This document shows, in pieces, positions 27,845-37,965 of a DNA stretch of 64,000 bases. The notes below the pieces were generated by a model that saw nothing but the letters and a program-made list of their open reading frames with translations, was not told the origin of the DNA and ran no database searches. This DNA comes from an uncultured Bacteroidota bacterium. GTDB taxonomy: Bacteria > Bacteroidota > Bacteroidia > Chitinophagales > Chitinophagaceae. A program made the position numbers and the translations under genes. The stretch is from assembly GCA_903851465.1 (NCBI GenBank), contig CAINOI010000033.1:62001-126000 (forward strand). The letters run 5' to 3'. Every line of letters starts with the position of its first letter. Position 1 is the first letter of the stretch.

Positions 27845-29248
27845 ATGCGTTATACAAATTTAAGAATATGTTTCTTTTTAGCCTTTTTACTAACATTTAG
27901 TCCAATTCTTGCTCAATTTGTCCCTTGCGAAAGGTCTTACACTGTATTTTATAACCCATTTTTACAAAAAATTGCTAGTTTAAAGGACTTCAATGGCAAT
28001 ATCATAATTGGCGAAAGCTCAAAAATTTTGCCCTTAAAGGGAACTTCGTTTGCCCCTAATTCACAGGAATTAATTAAGCATAACGGTAAAATCTTCATTT
28101 TTTTAGCTCAAACTGGGTTTATTTTTCAGATGTCCGAACCCCAAGGAGATAGCGTTGTATTTACAAAAATTGATAACACCATCAATATTAACTATAATAT
28201 TGACTGTACCAATTTCATTTATAAGGATCAAATCTATAATTATGGGGGATATGGTTTCTGGAATAAATCAGATCATATAAGAAAATTTAACCCAGTAGAC
28301 TTAGAATGGGATATTATCCCAACAAATATTGAAATTTTTAATGCCGACTATGAATGGTTTTCACCTACAGAAGGCAGGTTGTATGTGCCTTTTCAAAAAA
28401 TGGAAAAAAAGGGATTAAAAGACGCTAAATTAAGAACGGGTGTTTTTGATTATACAAGTTATTATTTTGACTTAAAAACAACTGATTGGATAAAAATTGG
28501 AAAACTATCAAGTGATTTAATCAAACTATTAAATCAAAAAAATAACTATAGAAATTTTCTACATGACAATGGTAGAATTTTTCTTATTAATGACGAATTG
28601 TATTTGTTTGATTATGTTCAAAATAAAATTTACAAATCAAAAGAATCCGATATCAATCAATTTTTTCAAAGAAACTCCCAAGAAGCGACCACATTTTATT
28701 ACAAAGGAAAGTATTATAAATATTTAGCAGGCCTTAAGAATTTTACTACTTGGGATATAAAACAAAGCCATTTCCAGCTATTGGACTTTCCAATATGGGG
28801 GAATGATTATACCTATTTGATGATTGGATTGGCTATCGGTTTTATTATCATCTTGTTAGTTTTTTTTATATGGTTATTTAACCAAAATGTAAAAAAGAAA
28901 ATTGCAAATGCGCAATTGAAAGTTTTGAAAACTAAAACGATGAACCAAGCATTTACTGAAACTGAGGTTAGTTTGATTCAATTATTATTAAATGCAAACA
29001 GTACTAATAAAAATGTAGAAATTTTTGAAATCAATCACGTACTTGGTATTAAAGATAAAAATATTGGCTTACAGAAAAAAGTCCGTAGTGATGTGATTAA
29101 TGCTATTAACGATAAATATCTTTTTATCACCCAGGGTGAAAACAATTTAATAGGTAGCGTTCGAAAAGAAGACGACAAAAGATTCTTTGAATATTTTGTC
29201 GTATCCTCTGAGGTAAAAACTGTACAAAAAATGATGGAAAAAAATTAG
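27845..29248 (+). CDS. membrane-tethered protein: N-terminal Kelch/propeller-like sensor region, one TM helix, C-terminal wHTH-like region
   Basis: Signal peptide, beta-rich propeller-like ectodomain (YKDQIYNYGGYGFWNKSDHIRKFNP), TM YLMIGLAIGFIIILLVFFIWLF, cytoplasmic ETEVSLIQLLLNAN...INHVLGIKDKNIGLQKKVRSDVINAIN. Confidence 0.6.
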   Translation: MRYTNLRICFFLAFLLTFSPILAQFVPCERSYTVFYNPFLQKIASLKDFNGNIIIGESSKILPLKGTSFAPNSQELIKHNGKIFIFLAQTGFIFQMSEPQGDSVVFTKIDNTININYNIDCTNFIYKDQIYNYGGYGFWNKSDHIRKFNPVDLEWDIIPTNIEIFNADYEWFSPTEGRLYVPFQKMEKKGLKDAKLRTGVFDYTSYYFDLKTTDWIKIGKLSSDLIKLLNQKNNYRNFLHDNGRIFLINDELYLFDYVQNKIYKSKESDINQFFQRNSQEATTFYYKGKYYKYLAGLKNFTTWDIKQSHFQLLDFPIWGNDYTYLMIGLAIGFIIILLVFFIWLFNQNVKKKIANAQLKVLKTKTMNQAFTETEVSLIQLLLNANSTNKNVEIFEINHVLGIKDKNIGLQKKVRSDVINAINDKYLFITQGENNLIGSVRKEDDKRFFEYFVVSSEVKTVQKMMEKN

Positions 29249-30840
29249 TTTCTAGGCCCTGCTTCTATAATAGTAGTAGTTACGCCAGCTTCAAATTTTT
29301 TAAAATTATTTTGAAAAAGGTTGGCTAAACTATTTCGCTCTGCTTTGTATTTAGACTTATCGGCCCAAGTATTTTCTGGTTGTAAGATTGCCGGATCTAC
29401 ACCAGGCACTTGCTTTGGCACTTTAAAATTAAATACAGGAAAGTCTTCGTAACCTCCATGCGCTATCGTATTGTTTAAAACGGCCTCAATCATTTTTCTG
29501 GTATTAGGCAAGGACATTCTTTTGCCTGTACCGTATGCACCACCAGACCAACCAGTATTGATAAGCCATACTTGACAATGATTTGATTCAATTTTTTCAC
29601 CTAATAATTTTGCATAATCCCCTGGATGTAGCGGCATAAATGGCGCCCCAAAACAACTACTAAATGTCGCTTTTGGGGACTTAATACCTTCTTCGGTACC
29701 TGCAATTTTTGCAGTGTAACCGCTTATAAACTGATACATTGCTTGAGCAGCATTGAGTTTACTAATAGGAGGTAATACACCATAGGCATCACAAGTTAGA
29801 AAGAAGATATTTTTAGGTGCTGCTGCCACCGAAGGAGTCACAATATTGTGAATATGTTCAATTGGGTAACTTACCCTTGTATTTTCGGTAATGCTTGCAT
29901 TGTCATAGTCGACTTTATTAGTACCCTCAAAAAATATGATATTTTCTAATAATGCACCAGGCTTGATTGCATTAAAAATATCAGGCTCGTTGACTGGGCT
30001 TAAATTGATTGTTTTTGCATAACATCCACCTTCGAAATTAAAAACAGAATCATTGGTCCAACCATGTTCGTCGTCGCCAATTAATTTTCTTTCTGGGTCG
30101 GCACTAAGTGTTGTTTTTCCAGTGCCACTTAAGCCAAAAAATAAAGCCACATCACCTGAAGCTCCAACATTGGCACTACAGTGCATGCTCAATATATTTT
30201 TAAAGTGTGGTAGCATGAAATTCAATACAGTAAAAATGCCTTTTTTAATTTCACCAGTATATGCGGAACCTCCAATCAGGATAGTTTTTTCTGTAAAGGA
30301 AATAATGGAAAAATTTTCTGCACGCGTACCATCAATAGTTGGATCTGCTTTAAAACTTGGCGCATGTATGATTTGCCATTCAGGACTAAAATCGACCAGT
30401 TGGGATGCTGTTGGTCTAATAAACATATTATTTGCAAATAAAGCACTCCAAGGTAGTTCTGTATAAAGCCTTAATGAAATTTGAGATGTCGTTTCTGCAC
30501 AGGCAAATGCATCTCTCACCCAAATTTCCTTTTGCGTTTCTAAGTACGCTAACATTTTATCGTAAAGTGGTTTGAAGTATTTTGATTCTATTGAATGATT
30601 GAATCCGCCCCAATCGATTAGGTCTTTTGTAACATCATCTTTAACAATGAATTTATTTTCTGGACTACGGCCAGTAAATTTTCCTGTATTGACAGAAAGT
30701 GCTCCGTTATCTGCAATTGTCCCTAAACCAAGGGCAGTAGTTTGTGTATACAAATCCTTTACAGAAGTTTGATAGTGAATTGTCGGTTTTGTAAGTAAGG
30801 TCTGTTTCATAACGTTTTTGTTTAAACTAGCGTATAACAA
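29245..30840 (-). CDS. pckA: phosphoenolpyruvate carboxykinase (ATP)
   Basis: GRSPENKFIV, FFGLSGTGKTTLSADP, LIGDDEHGW, INTGWSGGAYGTGKRM. Real start probably MKQTLLTK about 10 codons downstream of the track start. Confidence 0.97.
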   Translation of the reverse strand: MLYASLNKNVMKQTLLTKPTIHYQTSVKDLYTQTTALGLGTIADNGALSVNTGKFTGRSPENKFIVKDDVTKDLIDWGGFNHSIESKYFKPLYDKMLAYLETQKEIWVRDAFACAETTSQISLRLYTELPWSALFANNMFIRPTASQLVDFSPEWQIIHAPSFKADPTIDGTRAENFSIISFTEKTILIGGSAYTGEIKKGIFTVLNFMLPHFKNILSMHCSANVGASGDVALFFGLSGTGKTTLSADPERKLIGDDEHGWTNDSVFNFEGGCYAKTINLSPVNEPDIFNAIKPGALLENIIFFEGTNKVDYDNASITENTRVSYPIEHIHNIVTPSVAAAPKNIFFLTCDAYGVLPPISKLNAAQAMYQFISGYTAKIAGTEEGIKSPKATFSSCFGAPFMPLHPGDYAKLLGEKIESNHCQVWLINTGWSGGAYGTGKRMSLPNTRKMIEAVLNNTIAHGGYEDFPVFNFKVPKQVPGVDPAILQPENTWADKSKYKAERNSLANLFQNNFKKFEAGVTTTIIEAGPRN

Positions 30841-30984
30841 TTTCGGACAAAATCAACAAAAAAACTAATGTATGGTAGTTTTTTTGTTGAATGTCATGTG
30901 AATGTAAAAAATACCTACAAAAGCTGCAATTACATCGTGTCATCACCCTCTTTAAAACTAGTATGATTGACCTTTGCGTCCTGA

Positions 30985-33075
30985 ATGAAAAAAATACCCT
31001 CCGCCATCTTTTTTTTAGGGCTTTTACAAGCAACCAATTTAACTGCACAATCACGTGTTGTAAAAGATACCCTCCAATCAAATGGAGATAGTGTAGTAGT
31101 TACAGCTACAAGAACAGAACGAAAATTAAACAATCTAACAGTGCCTGTTACAATTATCAATGCAAAAACGATACAACAAAATGGCGCATTGCGTTTGACG
31201 GATATCTTAAAAGAACAAACTGGGTTGAACTTAACAAGTGGTTTTGGTGCTGGCATTCAATTACAAGGTTTAAATCCAGACTATACTATTATCCTTATTA
31301 ATGGAGAACCTTTGGTTGGACGAACCGCGGGCGTATTGGACTTAAATAGAATTGCTTTAGGGAATATTAAAAAAATTGAAATTGTAAAAGGACCTTCCTC
31401 TAGTCTTTATGGAAGTGAAGCAATGGCAGGCGTCATTAATATTATTACCGATGCAACGATGGGTGCGCCGCTGACAATTGGACTCAGGTATGGCACTTAC
31501 AATACCTTAGACGCCAATATTGAAACAAAGTTGCAATCCAAAAATTTTCAATACCAAGGATTTGTCAATTCGTATAATACGGATGGATATAGCATACGTC
31601 CCAATAGCAATAGTCGCGTCACAACGCCTGTTGGTCGTTATTCAACAACACAGCAAATTAAATGGGATCTATCTAACAAAACCAATTTTCTATTGAATGC
31701 ACGTTTTACAAATGAGAAAATTCAAAATGAAATTGCGGTAGCAAATAATGGGGTCACTATTTATTCTATTGGAAAAGAAAATATTAAAGATGTAAATGCA
31801 TCATCTAGTTTAAACCATCGTTTTAATTCCACATTAAAAACGAGTTTAAGACTGTATACAACCACTTATGATGCAGTGCAGAATTTACTTACTATCAATG
31901 GGCTGCCTTATAGAGATGTTTTAAATCATAATTTTAAGCGAATTGAAAATCAGACCGACTGGGATCTTAATAAAAAATTACAAGTAATTTTTGGCGCAGG
32001 TGCTGTTTGGGAAGGCGTCAAAAGTAGTCGATATGATAGTGAAAAAGTAAGAAAGCAAAACGATATTCAATACGCATTTACGCAATGGGAATGGAAGCCT
32101 TCGGAAAAATTGACTTTGATTGGCGGGGTTAGATTTGATCAAAATACACAATTTGCTTCTGCCTATAGTCCTAAGTTGTCTATGTTGTATAAGTGGCATC
32201 CGCAACATCAATTTAGATTGAGTATTGGTCAGGGGTTTAAAGCACCAGATTTTAGACAATTGTTTTTAGACTTTACCAATGCAGCTGCCGGAAGTTATAG
32301 TGTATTTGGTTCTGCACAAGCACAACAAGTGATTGCTAAGTTAGAGACACTTGGACAGATTGGAAATTTATTTCCCAATTACTATTTATTAAAAGCACTT
32401 AAACCTGAATATTCCAATGGCATGCACTTTACATGGGATTGGAAAATCAACCCAAGTTCAGCATTGTCCGTTCAATTATTTAGAAATGACATTAAGAATT
32501 TAATTGAATCACAACAAGTAGGTACTTATATCTCGGGCGCACAAATTTATAGTTATTTAAATATTGGCCGTGCTTTTACAACAGGGTTTGAAGTAGAAGG
32601 ACAACACAAATTCAGTTCAAATTTTACACTTAGTGGTGGGTATCAGTATTTAATCACTGGTGACAAAGACCAGGTTGCAGAAATAAAATCGGGTACAGTG
32701 TATACAAAAAATAGTCAAGGCTATAGCAGACTCATGAAGTTAAACGAATATGTAGGCTTACCTAATACAAGTAAGCATAAACTACAAGCAAAGATAAATT
32801 ATAATTCCCCCAAGGGTTATTACTTGAATGTAAGAGCTATATACAGAAGCAAGTGGGCTGTTAATAATAATAACGGTAATGAAGTTTTTGACAATGGTGA
32901 TGTATTTGCTAGTGGCTATGTTGCTATCAACAGTGCTGCTGGCAAATCATTCAAGAATGGATTAAGCATTCAATGTGGTGTAGATAATATTTCTAATTAT
33001 ATCGACGCTACCAATTTACCTAATTTACCAGGAAGAACATTTTACACTAGTATTAAATATGAGTTCCTACAATAA
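30985..33075 (+). CDS. TonB-dependent receptor (BtuB/HmuR-like)
   Basis: VVVTATRTERKLNNLTVPVTIINAKTI, IEIVKGPSSSLYGSEAMAGVINIIT; followed by an HmuY-like gene. Confidence 0.93.
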   Translation: MKKIPSAIFFLGLLQATNLTAQSRVVKDTLQSNGDSVVVTATRTERKLNNLTVPVTIINAKTIQQNGALRLTDILKEQTGLNLTSGFGAGIQLQGLNPDYTIILINGEPLVGRTAGVLDLNRIALGNIKKIEIVKGPSSSLYGSEAMAGVINIITDATMGAPLTIGLRYGTYNTLDANIETKLQSKNFQYQGFVNSYNTDGYSIRPNSNSRVTTPVGRYSTTQQIKWDLSNKTNFLLNARFTNEKIQNEIAVANNGVTIYSIGKENIKDVNASSSLNHRFNSTLKTSLRLYTTTYDAVQNLLTINGLPYRDVLNHNFKRIENQTDWDLNKKLQVIFGAGAVWEGVKSSRYDSEKVRKQNDIQYAFTQWEWKPSEKLTLIGGVRFDQNTQFASAYSPKLSMLYKWHPQHQFRLSIGQGFKAPDFRQLFLDFTNAAAGSYSVFGSAQAQQVIAKLETLGQIGNLFPNYYLLKALKPEYSNGMHFTWDWKINPSSALSVQLFRNDIKNLIESQQVGTYISGAQIYSYLNIGRAFTTGFEVEGQHKFSSNFTLSGGYQYLITGDKDQVAEIKSGTVYTKNSQGYSRLMKLNEYVGLPNTSKHKLQAKINYNSPKGYYLNVRAIYRSKWAVNNNNGNEVFDNGDVFASGYVAINSAAGKSFKNGLSIQCGVDNISNYIDATNLPNLPGRTFYTSIKYEFLQ

Positions 33076-33098
33076 ATAAAAAATAAACACAAATAAAC

Positions 33099-33746
33099 AT
33101 GAAAAAAAATCTAACAAAAATCGGACTCTTCTTAAGTTTAGGATTGGCATTGGTTGCATGTAGAAAAGACGAAGAAACAATTGCTGTTCCATTGAGTGCA
33201 ATAACAGTGAGCAATCTTGCTGCAGATACAGTTACTGGTTTAGGAGTGGATGGTCGACCGCAAAGCGCAGGAACTACAACTTATTATAGTTTAGTGGATA
33301 ATAAAGTGATAGCATCAACAGATGCTGCATCTACTAAATGGGATGTGGCTTTTTCATCGACTAAAATTTTAGTGAATAGTGGTACAAGCGGACCAGGATT
33401 AGGCGGTGCTTTTGTGTTCAAAGGCTTGTTTGACGATTTAAAAACGATTCCAACAGATTCAAGCTTTTCAACTGATAATGCCAATGCAGCATCTTATGCA
33501 ATTCCATTAGGAAGCGGAAAAGCATGGTATACTTATGATGGATTGACGACACTCGTAAGTCCAATTGCGGGTCGTGTTTTAGTCATTAGAACGGCAACTG
33601 GAAATTATGCAAAAATTGAAATCCTAAATTATTATAAAGGTGGCATAACCTTGCCGGCTACTGCATCAGTGAATGACAAATTATTCAAACAACGTTATTA
33701 CACATTTAGATATATTTATCAAGCAAATGGTTCTAAGACGTTTTAG
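33099..33746 (+). CDS. HmuY family heme-binding-type lipoprotein
   Basis: Lipobox ALVACRK; TTYYSLVDNKVIASTDAASTKWDVAFSSTKILVNSGTSGPG ... GNYAKIEILNYYKG typical of HmuY. Confidence 0.88.
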   Translation: MKKNLTKIGLFLSLGLALVACRKDEETIAVPLSAITVSNLAADTVTGLGVDGRPQSAGTTTYYSLVDNKVIASTDAASTKWDVAFSSTKILVNSGTSGPGLGGAFVFKGLFDDLKTIPTDSSFSTDNANAASYAIPLGSGKAWYTYDGLTTLVSPIAGRVLVIRTATGNYAKIEILNYYKGGITLPATASVNDKLFKQRYYTFRYIYQANGSKTF

Positions 33747-34221
33747 CTTTAAAGCTCCAAGTGATCAAAAACTCCGCAACGATTTCGTTCGCGGAGTTTT
33801 TTCCTTTAGAACAACATACAATCGTTTTACCTTCCCCAGTTGCTATTGATTCATTGATGGCCGCTTGAATCAATGCGCCGTCCTCACAAGTAAACAATAC
33901 GGTGCCGGTTGCTTTCTTAATAAAATGCACTTCCATCTTTACCACCAGCATACTGATCTTTGGATTGCGTTTATATACTTGACCAAATGCCAACATGCCC
34001 GAACACATTTCTGCAGCCATCGCTTCTACTGCGAAATAAATAGATTTAAAAGGATTTTTACTAAACCATGAATATTTGATTTTAACAGTACAAGTAGTAG
34101 CATCAAAATGTGCAATCCTGAGTCCAGCAAAAAAAGCAGCTGGTAATTTTTGGAATAAGAAAAACCTAAAGGAAATGGGGTTGCTAATTAAGGCACTAAA
34201 TTGTTTAAAATTTGGGTTCAT
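33733..34221 (-). CDS. DUF4442/thioesterase-like (hotdog) protein
   Basis: LRIAHFDATTCTVKIKYSWFSKNPFKSIYFAVEAMAAEMCSGMLA resembles DUF4442 proteins. Confidence 0.78.
   Translation of the reverse strand: MNPNFKQFSALISNPISFRFFLFQKLPAAFFAGLRIAHFDATTCTVKIKYSWFSKNPFKSIYFAVEAMAAEMCSGMLAFGQVYKRNPKISMLVVKMEVHFIKKATGTVLFTCEDGALIQAAINESIATGEGKTIVCCSKGKNSANEIVAEFLITWSFKAKTS
33767..33802 (+). terminator. intrinsic terminator for the TBDR/HmuY operon
   Basis: AACTCCGC-AACGATTTCGTTC-GCGGAGTT followed by TTTT on + strand. Confidence 0.75.
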
Positions 34222-34284
34222 ATCCGCTGAATTATCCTTAAATATAATAGATAAACCTTAATTTAGACCACTAAACCCTGCATT

Positions 34285-35991
34285 ATGAAACAAGGATTGC
34301 AAACCTATGACTACATTGTTTTTATATTGTATTTTATATTGATCTCCTCTTATGGGATTTGGATCTATCGAAAAAAGAATACCAACACGGCTAATACCAA
34401 AGACTTTTTTTTGGCCGAAGGACAATTAACATGGTGGGCCATTGGTGCAAGTTTAATTGCATCTAATATTTCTGCAGAGCAGTTTATTGGCATGAGTGGA
34501 AACGGATTTAGATTAGGACTTGCTATTTCGGTGTATGAATGGTTGGCCGCAGTTTCTTTAGTGGTGGTGGCGATTTTTTTTATGCCAGTCTATTTAAAGA
34601 ACAAAATTTACACTATGCCTCAGTTTTTAAAAACGAGGTACAATGAAACAGTCGCTATGATCATGGCGATCTTTTGGTTGTTCTTATACATTTTTGTCAA
34701 TCTTACTTCTATTTTATATTTGGGCGCGATTGCAATTAATAATTTAACAGGTGGCACACATTTTCATTTGATCATGATTGGCTTAGCTGTTTTTGCCTTG
34801 TTCATTACATTGGGTGGGATGAAAGTCATTGGGTATACGGATGTGTTTCAGGTATTGGTTTTAACAGTTGGAGGGTTAATTACATCCTATATTGCACTAA
34901 CTGTTGTCAGCGAACAATTTGGCATGGGCAAGAGTATGATTGCAGGCTTTCAACATTTAATGCAAGCGGCACCAGATCATTTTAAAATGATATTTGATAA
35001 ACCTGGTCCTGGTGCAACACAAAAAGAAATCGAAGACTATTCAAGTTTACCTGGTATGGCCATGATGGTGGCAGGTATTTGGGTGGCACATTTAAATTAT
35101 TGGGGATGTAATCAGTATATCACACAAAGAGCACTGGGCGCAGATTTAAAAACAGCAAGGACAGGTATTTTATTTGCTGCCTTTTTAAAATTGATGATGC
35201 CAATACTAGTGGTTGTTCCAGGTATCGCAGCTTATGTCTTATACCAAAACGGCGGATTGCAAACACAGATGATCACAAATGGCGTATTGAATCAAGACAA
35301 TGCTTATTCAGCAGTCGTAGGATTTTTACCAGTAGGCTTAAAAGGCTTGTCTATGGCGGCTTTGACAGCAGCTATTGTGGCATCATTGGCGGGTAAGGCA
35401 AACAGCATTTCTACCATTTATTCTTTAGACATTTATAAAAAGTATATTAACAAAGACGCAACGGATAAAAAGATTGTAACCACAGGTAGAGTGATCATCG
35501 TACTATCTTTATTGATTGCCATTGTCATTAACTGGAAAGACACTTTAGGTATTGGTGGCAAAGGTGGATTTGAATTTATACAAAAATATACAGGCTATAT
35601 TTCTCCAGCGATCTTCCCAGTTTTTCTCTTAGGTTTCTTTTGGAAAAGAGCAACTTCAAAAGCAGCAATCACAGGTATCTTTTTAGGGGTGATGCTCTCT
35701 ATTATTTTTGATAAATTCTTACCTGGATGGATGGGCAACGATACTTTATTGTATACTGCGTATCCAACTGCATCGGGCAGTTTCGAAATTCCATATTTAA
35801 TTCAAATGGGCTGGGTGTTTTGCTTTACCACATTAGCAATTATATTAGTGAGCTTATTGGATGTGAAAGGACAAAAACATGAAAATGAAATCACCGAAGA
35901 CCAGGGACAATTTAAATTATCCAACGCACATTTAGCGATGGTGATGCTTGTTTTAGGTGTGGTGATTGCGCTGTATATAAAGTTTTGGTAG
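34285..35991 (+). CDS. sodium/sugar symporter (SSS family)
   Basis: TKDFFLAEGQLTWWAIGASLIASNISAEQFIGMSGNGF, AALTAAIVASLAGKANSISTIYSLDIYKKY. Confidence 0.94.
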   Translation: MKQGLQTYDYIVFILYFILISSYGIWIYRKKNTNTANTKDFFLAEGQLTWWAIGASLIASNISAEQFIGMSGNGFRLGLAISVYEWLAAVSLVVVAIFFMPVYLKNKIYTMPQFLKTRYNETVAMIMAIFWLFLYIFVNLTSILYLGAIAINNLTGGTHFHLIMIGLAVFALFITLGGMKVIGYTDVFQVLVLTVGGLITSYIALTVVSEQFGMGKSMIAGFQHLMQAAPDHFKMIFDKPGPGATQKEIEDYSSLPGMAMMVAGIWVAHLNYWGCNQYITQRALGADLKTARTGILFAAFLKLMMPILVVVPGIAAYVLYQNGGLQTQMITNGVLNQDNAYSAVVGFLPVGLKGLSMAALTAAIVASLAGKANSISTIYSLDIYKKYINKDATDKKIVTTGRVIIVLSLLIAIVINWKDTLGIGGKGGFEFIQKYTGYISPAIFPVFLLGFFWKRATSKAAITGIFLGVMLSIIFDKFLPGWMGNDTLLYTAYPTASGSFEIPYLIQMGWVFCFTTLAIILVSLLDVKGQKHENEITEDQGQFKLSNAHLAMVMLVLGVVIALYIKFW

Positions 35992-36029
35992 GCAAGGACT
36001 GAACTTCATACATCTTTGCAATTGCAGCT

Positions 36030-36458
36030 TTAAAATAGTTGTAAACTATAATGTCCCAACGTAGTAAAGAGGGCACAACGAATGAGTACACCCAAGCTAC
36101 ACCAAAATACCATTTTATTGGTGGGCACATTAAAGCCAACGCCAATACCAATACTAATGGGAGCACCTACTGACATGGTACCCAATAAGCCAAGTCCAAT
36201 GACGCCATATTTTCCCCAAATTTTCAAGACAAATCCAGGCTCTTTTTTAATTTTTTCGACTTTGTTTTTTCTGAAAGAATTGATTACGGATTTTATTTTA
36301 TCACCTAAGTAAGCCGAAGCAAAAACGCCTAATAATCCTCCTCCAAGACTAGCTAAAAAAATAACAATTGGGGAGAGTCCAAAAGCAAATCCAGCAGGGA
36401 TAGCGGCATAAATTTCAAAAGTGGCAAGACCAGCTACAGTAAGGATTTTATAAAGCAT
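36030..36458 (-). CDS. small multi-drug export-type membrane protein
   Basis: FEIYAAIPAGFAFGLSP, GKYGVIGLGLLGTMSVGAPISIGIGVGF. Confidence 0.65.
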   Translation of the reverse strand: MLYKILTVAGLATFEIYAAIPAGFAFGLSPIVIFLASLGGGLLGVFASAYLGDKIKSVINSFRKNKVEKIKKEPGFVLKIWGKYGVIGLGLLGTMSVGAPISIGIGVGFNVPTNKMVFWCSLGVLIRCALFTTLGHYSLQLF

Positions 36459-36523
36459 TTTTGGTATTTAGAACTGCGAAGCTACAGTATAATTAATCCA
36501 TTTATCTTAATCTTATATTAAAT

Positions 36524-36553
36524 AAAAAGGAACTAATAAATTAGTTCCTTTTT
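36524..36553. terminator. intrinsic terminator AAAAAGGAACTAAT-AA-ATTAGTTCCTTTTT
   Basis: 14-bp perfect inverted repeat with A/T flanks, downstream of minus-strand CDGSH gene. Confidence 0.85.
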
Positions 36554-36582
36554 ATAGCGCAGTATTTTCAAATAGCTTTTAA

Positions 36583-36804
36583 TTATACTTTTTTTGGAGG
36601 CAAAGCAAATGCAGTAGCCTGATGCTCGAACTGTCCATTGTGTGCACCATCGCAAAAAGGTTTGTTTTTACTTAGTCCACATCTGCATAAACCTAATACA
36701 TTTCTACCAGCTAAATCGTAGGCATTACCTTCTCTATCTACAATGGTAAATTCGCCTTCGATTTTTAAAGATCCGTTGTTATTGACTGTAATTTTAGTTG
36801 ACAT
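36583..36804 (-). CDS. CDGSH iron-sulfur domain protein
   Basis: CRCGLSKNKPFCDGAHNG motif. Confidence 0.95.
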   Translation of the reverse strand: MSTKITVNNNGSLKIEGEFTIVDREGNAYDLAGRNVLGLCRCGLSKNKPFCDGAHNGQFEHQATAFALPPKKV

Positions 36805-36842
36805 AATCGTTTTTGTTTAAGAATTTTAAAGGTATTGAATTT

Positions 36843-37817
36843 TTACTTCAGTTCAATCAGGGTGGCCTGCAATGGATAGGATATCTTTAAACCAATTTGA
36901 TTGGCTGCTTGAATTTCTGATTTGATTTTTGTTTCGCACCCCTCACAAGGTTTTACATGCGTCACATACAATGCCGTATTTTTTAAGTTTCCATTAGACA
37001 GTGCATTTAATGTCGCCATTTCTTCCATTAATAATGTAGGCGTTAGGTGTCCAAACAACGCTTTTTCAGGAACGCTATTGTCAAAAGACACTTCTATGAA
37101 GATAGCTTTAAGCTGATTTTTCAGCACCAATGGTGCAACGGCCTTCCATAATGCAGCTAGTTGTGTACTTTGTTCAACCATATCTGCGCCCGTATCGCCA
37201 AGATACAATAGGTAGTTGTTTTGATTACGCACTAAGAAAGCAGTGCTCTCATATGGTTTAACATGACTTAATACAAACGGTGTGACAAATAAACCGGTAT
37301 TGTCAATTGGAATTTCAACTTTGGGTATTAAATTTTGATAGCTGTATTTTTTTAAGATGGGCGCTTCTCCTTCATTCCCAAAATTGGCCCAAGCAGACCA
37401 GGTAAAATAGTTTTTCTTGAATATCTCTAAGACAGAAGCTAGCCCGTATAAATTTTTCGCATTGTCATTGGGGGAATTCATGATCAATCCTGCGGTATGG
37501 TCTAAATGTGCATGCGAAATAAAATAGCTATTGATTTGTTGTTGTTGAATGCTACTTGGATTAACAGGTTTAAATAATTTACTGGCTACGGCCAATTCAA
37601 GTCCTTTATATATGGTCCCGGCGTCTAGACAAATAAATTGGTCGTTTCCACTTGCCGCAACCAGGTATGCGGAGAGGTTCGACTCGTCTAGGCCACCCTT
37701 CACACCAAGTGGGATGACTTTAAAGCCATAGCTTGCAATTGACGAATTGTTAGTTTGTCCTGAAACATGCAGTACGACCATCAACAAAAAGGACAGGATT
37801 GATATTATTTTTTTCAT
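36843..37817 (-). CDS. secreted MBL-fold hydrolase, class II 3',5'-cyclic-nucleotide phosphodiesterase-like
   Basis: Signal peptide, FISHAHLDHTAGL metal motif, LYLGDTGADMVE, HLTPTLLMEEMATL. Confidence 0.82.
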   Translation of the reverse strand: MKKIISILSFLLMVVLHVSGQTNNSSIASYGFKVIPLGVKGGLDESNLSAYLVAASGNDQFICLDAGTIYKGLELAVASKLFKPVNPSSIQQQQINSYFISHAHLDHTAGLIMNSPNDNAKNLYGLASVLEIFKKNYFTWSAWANFGNEGEAPILKKYSYQNLIPKVEIPIDNTGLFVTPFVLSHVKPYESTAFLVRNQNNYLLYLGDTGADMVEQSTQLAALWKAVAPLVLKNQLKAIFIEVSFDNSVPEKALFGHLTPTLLMEEMATLNALSNGNLKNTALYVTHVKPCEGCETKIKSEIQAANQIGLKISYPLQATLIELK

Positions 37818-37868
37818 GTATGTGTTTATTGATCTAATCTTTGGTTTTGATAAAAATATCCATTTTTT

Positions 37869-37893
37869 CGTTCCATTTGCGTAATTGGGAACA
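37869..37893. promoter_or_regulatory. operator-like palindrome site S1: cGTTCC-atttgcgtaattg-GGAACA
   Basis: GTTCC 37870-37874, N13, GGAAC 37888-37892; 72 nt upstream of ATG 37966; same motif and spacing at three other loci. Confidence 0.75.
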
Positions 37894-37965
37894 TATTCAA
37901 ATAGCCAATTGCGGTTTTAAAAAAATGAACATGATATTTTTGATACAAATCAAACCAATAGTTTT

